A stretch of 64,000 bases of DNA from the NCBI GenBank assembly GCA_964462295.1, contig CAYWXH010000003.1:11540-75539 (forward strand). Reading direction: 5' to 3'. Under the pieces are notes generated by a model. That model made no database searches. It saw only the letters and a program-made list of their open reading frames with translations, and had not been told where the DNA came from. Each line of letters starts with the position of its first letter. Position 1 is the stretch's first letter. This document shows, one piece after another, positions 32,979 through 41,556 of this stretch. Source of the DNA: JALVIU01 sp964462295 (lineage in GTDB: Bacteria; Atribacterota; JALVIU01). The position numbers and the translations under genes are program-made.

Positions 32979-33647
32979 ATGAAAGATCTTACTATATTTA
33001 CAGGGGCTTTTGGAAGTGGAAAAACGGAGATATCTATAAATTATGCTATAAATTTTGCAAAAGAATATAATGTAGCTCTTATAGATTTAGATATTGTAAA
33101 TCCCTATTTTAGGTCAAGAACTAAAAGAGAAGTAATGGAGGAAAGAGGAGTTAAAGTAATAGCTCCCGAAGGTGGATTAAGTTATGTGGATGTACCTATA
33201 GTGCTCCCTCAGGTAAAAGGTTTTATAGAAAATAAAGATTTTAAGGTAGTTTTAGATATAGGAGGAGAAAAGGTAGGCGCAAAAGTACTTGGAAGCCTTA
33301 AACCTTCTGTAGAGAGTAGAGATTATGAGCTTTTATTTGTTGTAAATACATATAGGCCTTTTACCTCAAGTGTAGATGAAATCCTTTCGATGGCAAAGGA
33401 GATAGAGGGGGCAGCTCGATTGCGATTTACCGGGGTTGTAGCAAATCCAAATCTTGGGTATGAAACTACAAGAGAGGATATTTTAAAAGGTTTTGAGATT
33501 ATACGGGAAGCCTCAAGGAAATTGGGGCTTCCCGTTAAATTTTTGGTAGTAGGGGATGACTTTTTAAAAGAGATAGAAAAAGAAGATTTAGGACTTTCTA
33601 TCTTTCCTATAAAAAGATATCTTAGATTGCCATTTCTCGATTATTAA
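32979..33647 (+). CDS. P-loop ATPase of the 2-oxoacid oxidoreductase cluster
   Basis: A 222-residue protein with Walker A GAFGSGKTEIS (about residues 9-19), a DLDIVNPYFRSR switch region (about 37-48) and VVLDIGGEKVG (Walker-B-like) near 90-100. This resembles MinD/CobQ-type or SIMIBI P-loop proteins found beside VOR/KOR operons. It may help assemble or insert iron-sulphur clusters, or act in regulation; no function is established. It lies between ptb and the ferredoxin-like delta subunit. Confidence 0.75.
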   Translation: MKDLTIFTGAFGSGKTEISINYAINFAKEYNVALIDLDIVNPYFRSRTKREVMEERGVKVIAPEGGLSYVDVPIVLPQVKGFIENKDFKVVLDIGGEKVGAKVLGSLKPSVESRDYELLFVVNTYRPFTSSVDEILSMAKEIEGAARLRFTGVVANPNLGYETTREDILKGFEIIREASRKLGLPVKFLVVGDDFLKEIEKEDLGLSIFPIKRYLRLPFLDY

Positions 33648-33658
33648 AGGAGGCTAAT

Positions 33659-33895
33659 ATGGCTGCGTTAAAAGGTTATATTGTAATTGATGAAGAGATA
33701 TGCAAAGGTTGTGGGCTATGTACTACTGCATGCCCTGTACATATCATAGAACTTGCAGATTACTTTAATTCTCATGGCTATCATCCTGCAGTCCTTAAGG
33801 AACCAGATAAATGCACAGGGTGTACTATGTGTGCACTTATCTGTCCAGATGTAGCAATTGAAGTTTACAGAGAACCTATAAAGAAGGGGGTGTAA
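33659..33895 (+). CDS. 2-oxoacid:ferredoxin oxidoreductase delta subunit (2x[4Fe-4S])
   Basis: A 78-residue ferredoxin-like subunit with two cluster motifs: CKGCGLCTTACPV and CTGCTMCALICPD. It carries electrons from the TPP centre to external ferredoxin. It is placed immediately before the alpha subunit (4 nt gap), giving the order delta-alpha-beta-gamma common in VOR/KOR operons. Confidence 0.93.
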   Translation: MAALKGYIVIDEEICKGCGLCTTACPVHIIELADYFNSHGYHPAVLKEPDKCTGCTMCALICPDVAIEVYREPIKKGV

Positions 33896-33899
33896 TATT

Positions 33900-34949
33900 A
33901 TGGGGAAAGTAATGATGAAAGGTAATGAGGCTATTGGGGAAGCTGCTATAATGGCAGGCTGTACCCACTATTTTGGATATCCCATTACCCCTCAAAGTGA
34001 GCTTACTGCATATATGGCGAGAATGCTTCCGAAGAAAGGAGGAGTATTTTTACAAAGTGAGAGTGAAGTAGCAGCAATCAATATGCTTTATGGAGCAGGT
34101 GCTGCTGGTGCAAGGGTAATGACTTCTTCCTCTGGACCAGGTATATCTTTGATGTCAGAAGGTATATCATATATAGCATGTTCTGAAATACCCGTGGTAC
34201 TTGTAAATATTCAAAGAGGTGGACCAGGCTTAGGAACAATTCAACCTGCACAGAGTGATTATCTTCAGGCTACAAAGGGAGGAGGACATGGAGATTATCA
34301 CCTTATAGTACTTGCACCATCTTCTGTTCAAGAACTTGTTGACCTAACACAAAAGGCCTTTGATCTTGCGGATAAATACAGAAATCCAGTTATGGTATTG
34401 GGAGATGGTCTATTAGGTCAGATGATGGAGCCTGTGGAAATAAAAGAGATAAAACCTAAACATTATGATAAATCATGGGCATTGACAGGGGCAAAGGGTA
34501 GAGCTCCACACAGGATTACATCGTTTGATATTGACCCATATAAGTTAGAAGAAGTTGTATGGAAACTCAAAAAGAAGTATGAAGAGATAGAAAAGAATGA
34601 GATAATGTACGAAGAGGTAGATACAGAGGATGCAGAAATTTTAATAATGGCCTTTGGTAGTGTAGGTAGGATCTCTAAAACTGTTATAAGAGAGTTAAGG
34701 GACGAAGGTATTAAGGTAGGCCTATTAAGACCTATTACACTTTGGCCTTTCCCTTCTGAAAAGGTCTACGAAGTTGCATCTCGAATTGGAAAGGTATTGG
34801 TTTCGGAAATGAATGCAGGACAAATGGTAGAAGATGTAGAAAAGGCCGTAAAAGGAAAGGCAGATATTCATTTTTATGGGAGACCAGGTGGTGTAGTTAT
34901 TACACCAAAGGAGTTAGAAGAAGAGATTAAAAGGATTCTGGGGAGGTAG
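33900..34949 (+). CDS. vorB: 2-oxoacid:ferredoxin oxidoreductase alpha subunit (VorB-type)
   Basis: A 349-residue subunit combining the PFOR domain I and domain II folds. Start MKGNEAIGEAAIMAGCTHYFGYPITPQSE; then LQSESEVAAINMLYGAGAAGARVMTSSSGPGISLMSE, which shapes the TPP pocket. Length and sequence fit 3-methyl-2-oxobutanoate (2-oxoisovalerate) oxidoreductase. The 2-ketoglutarate type cannot be excluded from sequence alone, but the butyrate kinase neighbours support branched-chain substrates. Confidence 0.92.
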   Translation: MGKVMMKGNEAIGEAAIMAGCTHYFGYPITPQSELTAYMARMLPKKGGVFLQSESEVAAINMLYGAGAAGARVMTSSSGPGISLMSEGISYIACSEIPVVLVNIQRGGPGLGTIQPAQSDYLQATKGGGHGDYHLIVLAPSSVQELVDLTQKAFDLADKYRNPVMVLGDGLLGQMMEPVEIKEIKPKHYDKSWALTGAKGRAPHRITSFDIDPYKLEEVVWKLKKKYEEIEKNEIMYEEVDTEDAEILIMAFGSVGRISKTVIRELRDEGIKVGLLRPITLWPFPSEKVYEVASRIGKVLVSEMNAGQMVEDVEKAVKGKADIHFYGRPGGVVITPKELEEEIKRILGR

Positions 34950-34951
34950 CC

Positions 34952-35746
34952 ATGTCAGAGAAAAAGATAAATATTCCCGAGGGAATGGAAAAGGTTTTTA
35001 CTCGTACAAAAGGGCTTACAGATATGCCATTTACATATTGCCCCGGATGTCATCACGGAATTGCCCATAGACTTGTTGGAGAGGCATTGGAAGAGCTTGG
35101 AGTAATTGAGGATACTATAGGAGTTGCCCCTGTGGGATGCTCTGTATTTGCCTATCTATTTTTTAATGTAGATACCATTGTTGCTCCACATGGTAGAGCC
35201 CCAGCTCTTGCCACAGGGATAAAAAGGGTTCATCCAGATAAGGTAGTTTTTACATACCAAGGAGATGGGGACCTTGCAGCAATCGGTACCGCAGAAATAG
35301 TACATGCGGCAAATAGAGGAGAAAATATAACAGTAATTTTTATAAATAATGCAATTTATGGTATGACAGGGGGGCAAATGGCCCCGACCACTTTAATAGG
35401 TCAAGTTACTGAAACAAGCCCTTACGGAAGGGACCCGAAGGTGGCAGGCTATCCCATAAGAATATCAGAAATGCTTGCCCAATTAGAAGGTAGTTACTAT
35501 ATAGCAAGGGTTGCCCTTAATAATGGGGCGAATATATTGAAAGCGAAAAAATCAATACTAAAGGCATTTAAAAATCAGATAGAAGGAAAGGGATTTTCTC
35601 TTATTGAAGTGCTTTCTACTTGTCCTACTAATTGGGGTGTTACACCAATTGAGGCAAATAATTGGATAAAGGAGAAGATGATCCCTGTTTATCCTTTAGG
35701 GGTATTTAAGGATAAAGATAAAGAGGAAGGTGAAAACAATGCATGA
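34952..35746 (+). CDS. 2-oxoacid:ferredoxin oxidoreductase beta subunit (TPP-binding)
   Basis: A 264-residue thiamine-diphosphate subunit: FTYCPGCHHGIAHRL (CPGC motif), VAPVGCSVFAY, TYQGDGDLAAIGTAEIVHA (GDGD Mg/TPP motif) and INNAIYGMTGGQMAPTTLIGQ. With the alpha subunit it decarboxylates the 2-oxoacid and makes the acyl-CoA. It overlaps the gamma gene by 8 nt. Confidence 0.92.
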   Translation: MSEKKINIPEGMEKVFTRTKGLTDMPFTYCPGCHHGIAHRLVGEALEELGVIEDTIGVAPVGCSVFAYLFFNVDTIVAPHGRAPALATGIKRVHPDKVVFTYQGDGDLAAIGTAEIVHAANRGENITVIFINNAIYGMTGGQMAPTTLIGQVTETSPYGRDPKVAGYPIRISEMLAQLEGSYYIARVALNNGANILKAKKSILKAFKNQIEGKGFSLIEVLSTCPTNWGVTPIEANNWIKEKMIPVYPLGVFKDKDKEEGENNA

Positions 35747-36275
35747 GGAGATAATAATCGCAGGCTTTGGTGGACAAGGAGTCATGTCTATGGGAAGGCT
35801 TCTTGCATATATCGGCATGCTTGAGGGAAAAAGTGTTTCTTGGTATCCTTCCTATGGACCGGAAATGAGGGGTGGTACAGCTAACTGTACAGTAATTATC
35901 TCTTCTGACCTTATAGGATCACCTGTTACATCTACACCTACTACTGCTATAGTGATGAACAGACCTTCCCTTGATAAATTTGAACCTATGGTAAAAAAAG
36001 GAGGATACTTATTTATAAATAGCTCTCTTATAGATAAAAAGGCAGAGAGGACTGATATAAAAGTATATGAGGTCCCTGCAAATGATATAGCAGAAGAAAT
36101 AGGAAATCCAAAAGTGGCAAATATGGTAATGATAGGTGCATATATAGGAGTTACAGGAATTTTTCCAAAAGATAGAGCAATCGAGGCTATGAGAAGCAGC
36201 TTAAAAAAGGCAGGTGAAGATATTCTTTTGCTAAATAAAGAAGCTATAGAAAGGGGTTATAATTTATTCAAATGA
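35739..36275 (+). CDS. 2-oxoacid:ferredoxin oxidoreductase gamma subunit
   Basis: A 178-residue subunit starting HEEIIIAGFGGQGVMSMGRLL, with WYPSYGPEMRGGTANCTVIIS, typical of the gamma chain. ATG 35739 is preferred over GTG 35730, because GAGGAAGGTG lies just upstream and the ATG overlaps the beta stop by 8 nt. It is the last oxidoreductase gene; it overlaps the DegT gene by 4 nt. Confidence 0.92.
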   Translation: MHEEIIIAGFGGQGVMSMGRLLAYIGMLEGKSVSWYPSYGPEMRGGTANCTVIISSDLIGSPVTSTPTTAIVMNRPSLDKFEPMVKKGGYLFINSSLIDKKAERTDIKVYEVPANDIAEEIGNPKVANMVMIGAYIGVTGIFPKDRAIEAMRSSLKKAGEDILLLNKEAIERGYNLFK

Positions 36276-37402
36276 GGGTACCTATTTTTACACCAAAGAG
36301 GCAATATAAAATACTTAAGGAAGAAATAGATAAGGCTATATTTTCAGTTTTGGAAAGTGGCATATTTATATTAGGTGAAAATGTAAAGAATTTTGAAAGG
36401 GAGGTAGCAGATTATTTAGGATCAAGATTTGCTATAGGAGTCTCTTCAGGGACATCTGCCTTACTCATATCTCTTAGGGCTTTTAACTTAAAAAAGGATG
36501 ATCTAGTAATTACTACACCTTTTACCTTTTTTGCAACAGCAGAGGAGATAATAAATGCAGGAGGAACCCCTATTTTTGCAGATATAGAGGAGGAAGACTT
36601 CTCCCTTTCTCCAGAGAAGACAGAGGATATCTTAAAAAAACATAAGGGCAAAATAAAGGTGATACTGCCTGTGCATCTTTTTGGAAAATGTGCAAATATG
36701 GAGGATTTCTTTTTCCTTTCAAAAAAGTATAGAGTACATATAGTGGAAGATGCTGCGCAAATAATCGGGTCAATATGTAAAGTAGATGGGGAAGAGAAAA
36801 AAGGGGGAACCATTGGTGATTTCGGTGCATTTAGTTTTTTCCCTACAAAAAATCTTGGGGCCTATGGTGATGGAGGACTAATTGTTACAAATAATGAAAA
36901 ACTTTATGAAATGGCAAATATGATTCGTTCACATGGTTCTAAAAAGAGATATTATCACGAAATCGTAGGAACAAATAGTAGATTGGATGAAATACAGGCA
37001 GCAATACTTAGGGTAAAATTAAAATATCTTGATTCTTTTAATAAAAAGAGAGTAGAGATTGCAAAATATTATAATGATAAAATAAAAGCACTTGATTTAC
37101 CGATAAAAACACCTCATGTACCTGATGATGGCTCCCATATTTTTCATCAGTATGTTATAAAAACAGAAAAAAGGGATGAACTTAGTAGATTTTTAAATGA
37201 ACATGGAGTAGGAAATGCTATTTACTATCCTGTACCCCTTCACTTTCAGAAGGCGCTTCTATATCTTGGTTATAAACCTGGTGACTTTCCTGTGGCTGAG
37301 AAGGTATCGAAAGAGGTAATAGCACTTCCTATTTTTCCTGAACTAAAAAGAGAGGAATTGGATTATGTAATAGAGATATTAGAAAAATTTTATAAGGGAT
37401 AG
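36272..37402 (+). CDS. DegT/DnrJ/EryC1/StrS-type aminotransferase
   Basis: A 376-residue PLP enzyme of the sugar-aminotransferase family, usually working on nucleotide-linked keto-sugars. Features: IFILGENVKNFEREVADYL, GVSSGTSALLISLRA, TPFTFFATAEEIINAGGTP, VEDAAQIIG, and the PLP Lys in GAFSFFPTKNLGAYGDGG. It is translationally coupled (ATGA) to the 2-oxoacid oxidoreductase operon although it looks unrelated; no other sugar-nucleotide genes are in the window. It is followed by a long palindrome. Confidence 0.9.
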   Translation: MRVPIFTPKRQYKILKEEIDKAIFSVLESGIFILGENVKNFEREVADYLGSRFAIGVSSGTSALLISLRAFNLKKDDLVITTPFTFFATAEEIINAGGTPIFADIEEEDFSLSPEKTEDILKKHKGKIKVILPVHLFGKCANMEDFFFLSKKYRVHIVEDAAQIIGSICKVDGEEKKGGTIGDFGAFSFFPTKNLGAYGDGGLIVTNNEKLYEMANMIRSHGSKKRYYHEIVGTNSRLDEIQAAILRVKLKYLDSFNKKRVEIAKYYNDKIKALDLPIKTPHVPDDGSHIFHQYVIKTEKRDELSRFLNEHGVGNAIYYPVPLHFQKALLYLGYKPGDFPVAEKVSKEVIALPIFPELKREELDYVIEILEKFYKG

Positions 37403-37425
37403 GGGGTCCCCTATCCCTTATAAAA
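37388..37425. repeat. 38-nt palindrome between DegT gene and deacetylase gene
   Basis: Perfect 18-bp arms (37388-37405 and 37408-37425) around a 2-nt centre; the core is AGGGATAGGGG / CCCCTATCCCT. The left arm covers the DegT stop, and the right arm runs directly into the AAGGAGG of the next gene. No T-run follows on the plus strand, so it is not a classic terminator for upstream genes. Confidence 0.8.
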
Positions 37426-37440
37426 GGAGGATGATAAAGT

Positions 37441-38370
37441 ATGTATGTAATATGGGGAGAGCATTCAAAACTTTACTCCTTTGGCCCAAACCACCCCTTT
37501 AATGCCTCTCGTTATACCCTTTTTGAAAAAGAGTTTAGTATCTTAAAGAAAGAATTACCCATTAAAATTTTACCTCCTAAATTAGCCTCATTTTCTGATA
37601 TCTCTCTCTTTCATACCCCTTCTTATGTAGAATTTGTAGAGAAACAATCTAAAATAGGAAAAGGGTATCTTGATTATGGTGATACACCGGCATTTAGGGG
37701 AGTATATGAGGCAGCATCTTATTTAGTAGGAAGTGCTATTTTAGGTATAGACCTTGTACTCTCTAACAAAGAACCGGTATTTCAAATTGCAGGAGGACTC
37801 CACCATGCAAAAAGAGATACTGCGGCGGGATTTTGTGTGTTCAATGACCCAGGAGTTGCCATTTCATATCTACTTGATAAAAAAGGAGTAGCTTCAGTTT
37901 TTTATATAGATATAGATGCCCACCACGGTGATGGAGTAATGTATGGATTCTATGATGATAAAAGAGTAATTATATTAGATATACATGAAAATGGAAGATA
38001 TCTCTATCCAGGCACAGGTTTTGAATATGAAACCGGTGAAGGTGATGCAAAAGGGACTAAATTCAATATTCCTCTTTTACCCTCTGCAACAGATGAAGAG
38101 CTTATAAAGGCTATTATGAGTGCAGAAGATATAGTAAAGCAGTTTTCCCCTGATTTTCTTTTGGTGCAGGCTGGTGTAGATGGTTTTTTAGGGGACCCTA
38201 TTTCTCATCTTTCTTATACTTTAAGTGGGTACCAAGAAACAATTGAATTTATAAAATATTTGAGCAAACAATATTTTGATAATAAAGTGCTTATTTTTGG
38301 AGGGGGAGGGTATAGTGCTAAAAATTTAAAAGATGCATGGATATCTGTAATAAAAGCTTTTACAAAATAA
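37441..38370 (+). CDS. histone-deacetylase-family (AcuC-like) deacetylase
   Basis: A 309-residue arginase/deacetylase-fold zinc hydrolase. It has GGLHHAKRDTAAGFCVFNDPGVA (catalytic His pair), YIDIDAHHGDGVMYGF (zinc Asp/His), VQAGVDGFLGDPISHLSYT (second zinc Asp) and IFGGGGYSAKN. Bacterial members deacetylate acetyl-CoA synthetase (AcuC), acetylpolyamines or other N-acetyl compounds; these cannot be separated here. In this fermenter, with ptb, buk and PFOR nearby, a role in acyl-Lys removal is plausible. Confidence 0.9.
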   Translation: MYVIWGEHSKLYSFGPNHPFNASRYTLFEKEFSILKKELPIKILPPKLASFSDISLFHTPSYVEFVEKQSKIGKGYLDYGDTPAFRGVYEAASYLVGSAILGIDLVLSNKEPVFQIAGGLHHAKRDTAAGFCVFNDPGVAISYLLDKKGVASVFYIDIDAHHGDGVMYGFYDDKRVIILDIHENGRYLYPGTGFEYETGEGDAKGTKFNIPLLPSATDEELIKAIMSAEDIVKQFSPDFLLVQAGVDGFLGDPISHLSYTLSGYQETIEFIKYLSKQYFDNKVLIFGGGGYSAKNLKDAWISVIKAFTK

Positions 38371-38386
38371 TAATCTGTGTTATAAT
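38358..38386 (+). promoter_or_regulatory. promoter of the flagellar/chemotaxis operon
   Basis: TGTTATAAT: -10 at 38381-38386 with TG at 38378-38379. The -35 region (TTTTAC, 38358-38363) is weak. Predicted +1 near 38393, then AAAGGTGA before ATG 38424. It is the same extended -10 type as at 7299, so sigma-A-like rather than FliA-dependent. Confidence 0.6.
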
Positions 38387-38423
38387 AAAAAAATAAATCT
38401 TTTTAAAAAGGTGAAGAGTTTCT

Positions 38424-39485
38424 ATGCCTGGACAAGAAAAGACTGAAAAACCTACGCCTCGGCGCAGGAGGGAAGCAAGGAAAAAGGGGCAAGTTGCAAA
38501 GAGTCAAGAGCTAAATAATGTAGTTATTATCTTGGCGGCAACCCTTTTTTTTCTCTTTTTGGGAACTGTCTTTTTTAAAGGTCTATTTCAAATAATGAAG
38601 GCTGTATTTTCAGGTCTTTATACGATAGATGTCTCTGCAAATAGTTTTTTTTCCTATTTTTCGAAGGGTGTAGGTGTCATTTTTAAGTTGATGATGCCTA
38701 TGATCGTTATTTTAATGGTGGCAGGTATTTTAGTTGGGGTCAGCCAAACAGGCCTTATGTTTTCTTTTGAATCTATTTCCCCTAAATTTGATAGAATAAA
38801 TCCTATAAAAGGTGCACAAAAGCTTTTTTCAAAAAGGGGAGTCATGGAGGTTGCAAAGGCCCTTTTTAAGGTAGGGGGTATAAGTTATATAATTTTTTCT
38901 AGTATACGACTTAATGTTTCTATATTTTCCAATTATACCTATATGGATATAGGAGAGATAGTCTCTTCTTTTGTGAAAATTCTTTTTGGTACCATGTTTA
39001 AGATTATAGGATTTTTATTTATAATAGCTATACTAGACTATGCCTTTCAGAAATACGAATTTGAAAAAAGTATTATGATGACAAAACAAGAGGTAAAAGA
39101 TGAATATAAACAGACAGAAGGGGATCCTCAAGTAAAGTCTCGTATAAGAAGTATGCAAAGACAGATGGCAAGACAGAGGATGATGCAGGAGGTTCCTAAG
39201 GCAAAGGTTGTAATTACAAACCCTGTTCACCTTGCCGTTGCCTTAAAGTATGAAAGCGGTATGAGGGCCCCTGAAGTTGTGGCAAAAGGTGCAAGACTTA
39301 TTGCAGAGAAGATAAAAGAGATAGCACGAGAAAATCATATACCGATAGTAGAGAACCCTCCCCTTGCGCGAGAACTTTATGAAAAAGTGGAGATCGGAGA
39401 AGAGATACCAAAGGAATTGTATAGGGCTGTAGCTGAAGTGTTGGCATATATATACAAAATGGAAAATGCTCGGGTAAGAATATGA
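38424..39485 (+). CDS. flhB: flagellar export protein FlhB
   Basis: A 353-residue type III export switch protein. The N-terminus EKTEKPTPRRRREARKKGQVAKSQEL is typical, followed by four TM segments (about 32-205) and a cytoplasmic FlhBc domain. The autocleavage site, usually NPTH, reads N266-P267-V268-H269 here; the Asn-Pro pair that is cut is kept. After export of hook proteins FlhB switches specificity to filament proteins. flhA follows after 1 nt. Confidence 0.95.
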   Translation: MPGQEKTEKPTPRRRREARKKGQVAKSQELNNVVIILAATLFFLFLGTVFFKGLFQIMKAVFSGLYTIDVSANSFFSYFSKGVGVIFKLMMPMIVILMVAGILVGVSQTGLMFSFESISPKFDRINPIKGAQKLFSKRGVMEVAKALFKVGGISYIIFSSIRLNVSIFSNYTYMDIGEIVSSFVKILFGTMFKIIGFLFIIAILDYAFQKYEFEKSIMMTKQEVKDEYKQTEGDPQVKSRIRSMQRQMARQRMMQEVPKAKVVITNPVHLAVALKYESGMRAPEVVAKGARLIAEKIKEIARENHIPIVENPPLARELYEKVEIGEEIPKELYRAVAEVLAYIYKMENARVRI

Positions 39486-39486
39486 T

Positions 39487-41556
39487 ATGAATACTCTTGT
39501 AGAACGCATCATAAATCAAAAAGACCTTTTGATAGCTGTTGGAGTGGTGGGGATTTTGGGTATGATAATCATACCACTTCCTCCGCCTATACTTGATCTT
39601 TTTTTCGCCACAAATATTTCACTATCTGTAGTGATACTCCTTTTGACTATGTACATAAAAAAACCCTTAGATCTTTCTGTGTTTCCGTCTTTGCTTTTGA
39701 TTACAACACTTTTTAGGTTAGCGCTTAATATATCCTCTACAAGATCTATTCTCTTACACGCATATGCAGGAAAGATCATAGATACATTTGGGAAATTCGT
39801 AGTAGGAGGAAATTATGTAGTAGGTATGGTTGTTTTTCTGATCATTGTTGTTATTCAGTTTGTGGTTATTACAAATGGTGCCCAAAGGGTGGCAGAGGTT
39901 GCAGCAAGGTTTACCCTTGATGCAATGCCTGGAAAGCAGATGAGTATAGATGCTGACTTAAATGCAGGCCTCATAGATGAAGCAGAGGCAAGGAGAAGGA
40001 GAGAAGAGATTACAAAAGAGGCCAATTTTTATGGGGCAATGGATGGTGCAAGTAAATTTGTAAGAGGAGATGCCATAGCAGGAATTATTATTACATTTAT
40101 AAATATAATGGCAGGGGTAATTATAGGGGTAATGCAACTTGGGATGGCTGCGGATGAGGCACTGAAAAGATACGCACTTTTGACAGTGGGTGATGGCCTT
40201 GTTGCACAAATTCCTGCACTTATCATATCTACAGCTACAGGTATCTTGGTTACTCGAGCATCTGCAGAATCTAATCTGGGGATAGATTTAAGTAACCAGT
40301 TTACTTCAAATCCAAGGATTTTAGCACTTTTGTCCTTTATCTTATTTGGATTAGCTTTAGTTCCTGGTCTTCCGAAGTTTCCATTTTTCTTTCTCTCTGC
40401 ACTTTCAGGATTTACCTCATATGCCCTCCAGAGAGAAGAGTTGGTAAAGGAGGAAGAGGAGGCAAAGAGAGAATTAGAAGAGGAGGAACAGGCAAAACCC
40501 CCACCTCAAGAAGAAGAGACAGTAGAATCATTTCTTCAAGTTGACCCTATGGAACTTGAGATAGGATACTCCCTTATTCCTATAGTAGATCCAGAGCAAG
40601 GTGGAGACCTTTTAAATAGAATTACTATGGTTCGAAAACAGATAGCTATGGACCTTGGAATAATAGTTCCACCTATAAGGATAAGGGATAATGTACAGTT
40701 AAAACCTAATACTTATCAGATAAAAATTCGAGGAGTAAAGGTGGCAGAGGGTGAAGTTATGCCTGGGTACTATCTTGCTATGAATCCCGGTACTGCAGAG
40801 AAAAAGATAACTGGAATAGAGACAAAAGAGCCTGCCTTTGGGCTCCCTGCCTTGTGGATAAAAGAGGAAGATAGAGAGGAAGCGGAGCTTGCAGGATATA
40901 CTGTGGTAGACCCTACATCTGTAATCTCTACCCACCTTACAGAGGTGATAAAGAGATATGCACATGAACTTTTGACAAGGGAAGATGTAAAACGTCTTAT
41001 AGATAATGTAAAGAAAAATTACCCTGCTGTAGTAGATGAGCTTATCCCTGATGTTATGACTATAGGAGAGGTACAAAAAGTATTGAAGAACTTGCTCAGA
41101 GAACAGGTCTCTATTAGAGATATGGTAACGATTCTTGAGACATTAGGAGATTATGCTCCACAAGTGAAAGATATAGATTTACTTACAGAATATGTAAGAG
41201 TGGCACTAAGTAGATCTATAGTGTCAAGGTATCTTGATGAAAATGGTGAGCTTTGGATTATTACATTAGACCCTGAATTAGAAAAAAAGATTGCAGATTC
41301 GATACAAAGGACAGAAGAGGGAAGCTATCTTGCACTCGAGCCTCGATTTGCCCAGAAGTTTCTTCAATCTCTTTCTAAGGAGATGGAGAGGGCAAGTTCT
41401 ACAGGACACCAGCCTGTCCTTGTATGTGCTCCAAACCTAAGGAGATATATAAAATTATTTACAGAAAGGGTATTGCCAAATTTAGTAGTTTTATCGTATA
41501 ATGAAATAAGTACTGATATAAATCTTAAAACCGTAGGTATGGTGAGGGTAAGTTGA
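39487..41556 (+). CDS. flhA: flagellar export protein FlhA
   Basis: A 689-residue export-gate protein. About eight TM segments lie within residues 15-320; the FHIPEP family loop RFTLDAMPGKQMSIDADLNAG is near 135-160. The cytoplasmic ring domain (about 350-689) follows an acidic linker (KEEEEAKRELEEEEQAKPPP). Length is normal. It overlaps flhF by 4 nt (TTGA). Confidence 0.96.
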   Translation: MNTLVERIINQKDLLIAVGVVGILGMIIIPLPPPILDLFFATNISLSVVILLLTMYIKKPLDLSVFPSLLLITTLFRLALNISSTRSILLHAYAGKIIDTFGKFVVGGNYVVGMVVFLIIVVIQFVVITNGAQRVAEVAARFTLDAMPGKQMSIDADLNAGLIDEAEARRRREEITKEANFYGAMDGASKFVRGDAIAGIIITFINIMAGVIIGVMQLGMAADEALKRYALLTVGDGLVAQIPALIISTATGILVTRASAESNLGIDLSNQFTSNPRILALLSFILFGLALVPGLPKFPFFFLSALSGFTSYALQREELVKEEEEAKRELEEEEQAKPPPQEEETVESFLQVDPMELEIGYSLIPIVDPEQGGDLLNRITMVRKQIAMDLGIIVPPIRIRDNVQLKPNTYQIKIRGVKVAEGEVMPGYYLAMNPGTAEKKITGIETKEPAFGLPALWIKEEDREEAELAGYTVVDPTSVISTHLTEVIKRYAHELLTREDVKRLIDNVKKNYPAVVDELIPDVMTIGEVQKVLKNLLREQVSIRDMVTILETLGDYAPQVKDIDLLTEYVRVALSRSIVSRYLDENGELWIITLDPELEKKIADSIQRTEEGSYLALEPRFAQKFLQSLSKEMERASSTGHQPVLVCAPNLRRYIKLFTERVLPNLVVLSYNEISTDINLKTVGMVRVS

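Noticed and set aside
37388..37425. Intrinsic terminator for the VOR/DegT operon
   Set aside because: The hairpin is strong but the following sequence is AGGAGGATG, not a T-run, so it was reported as a palindrome instead.
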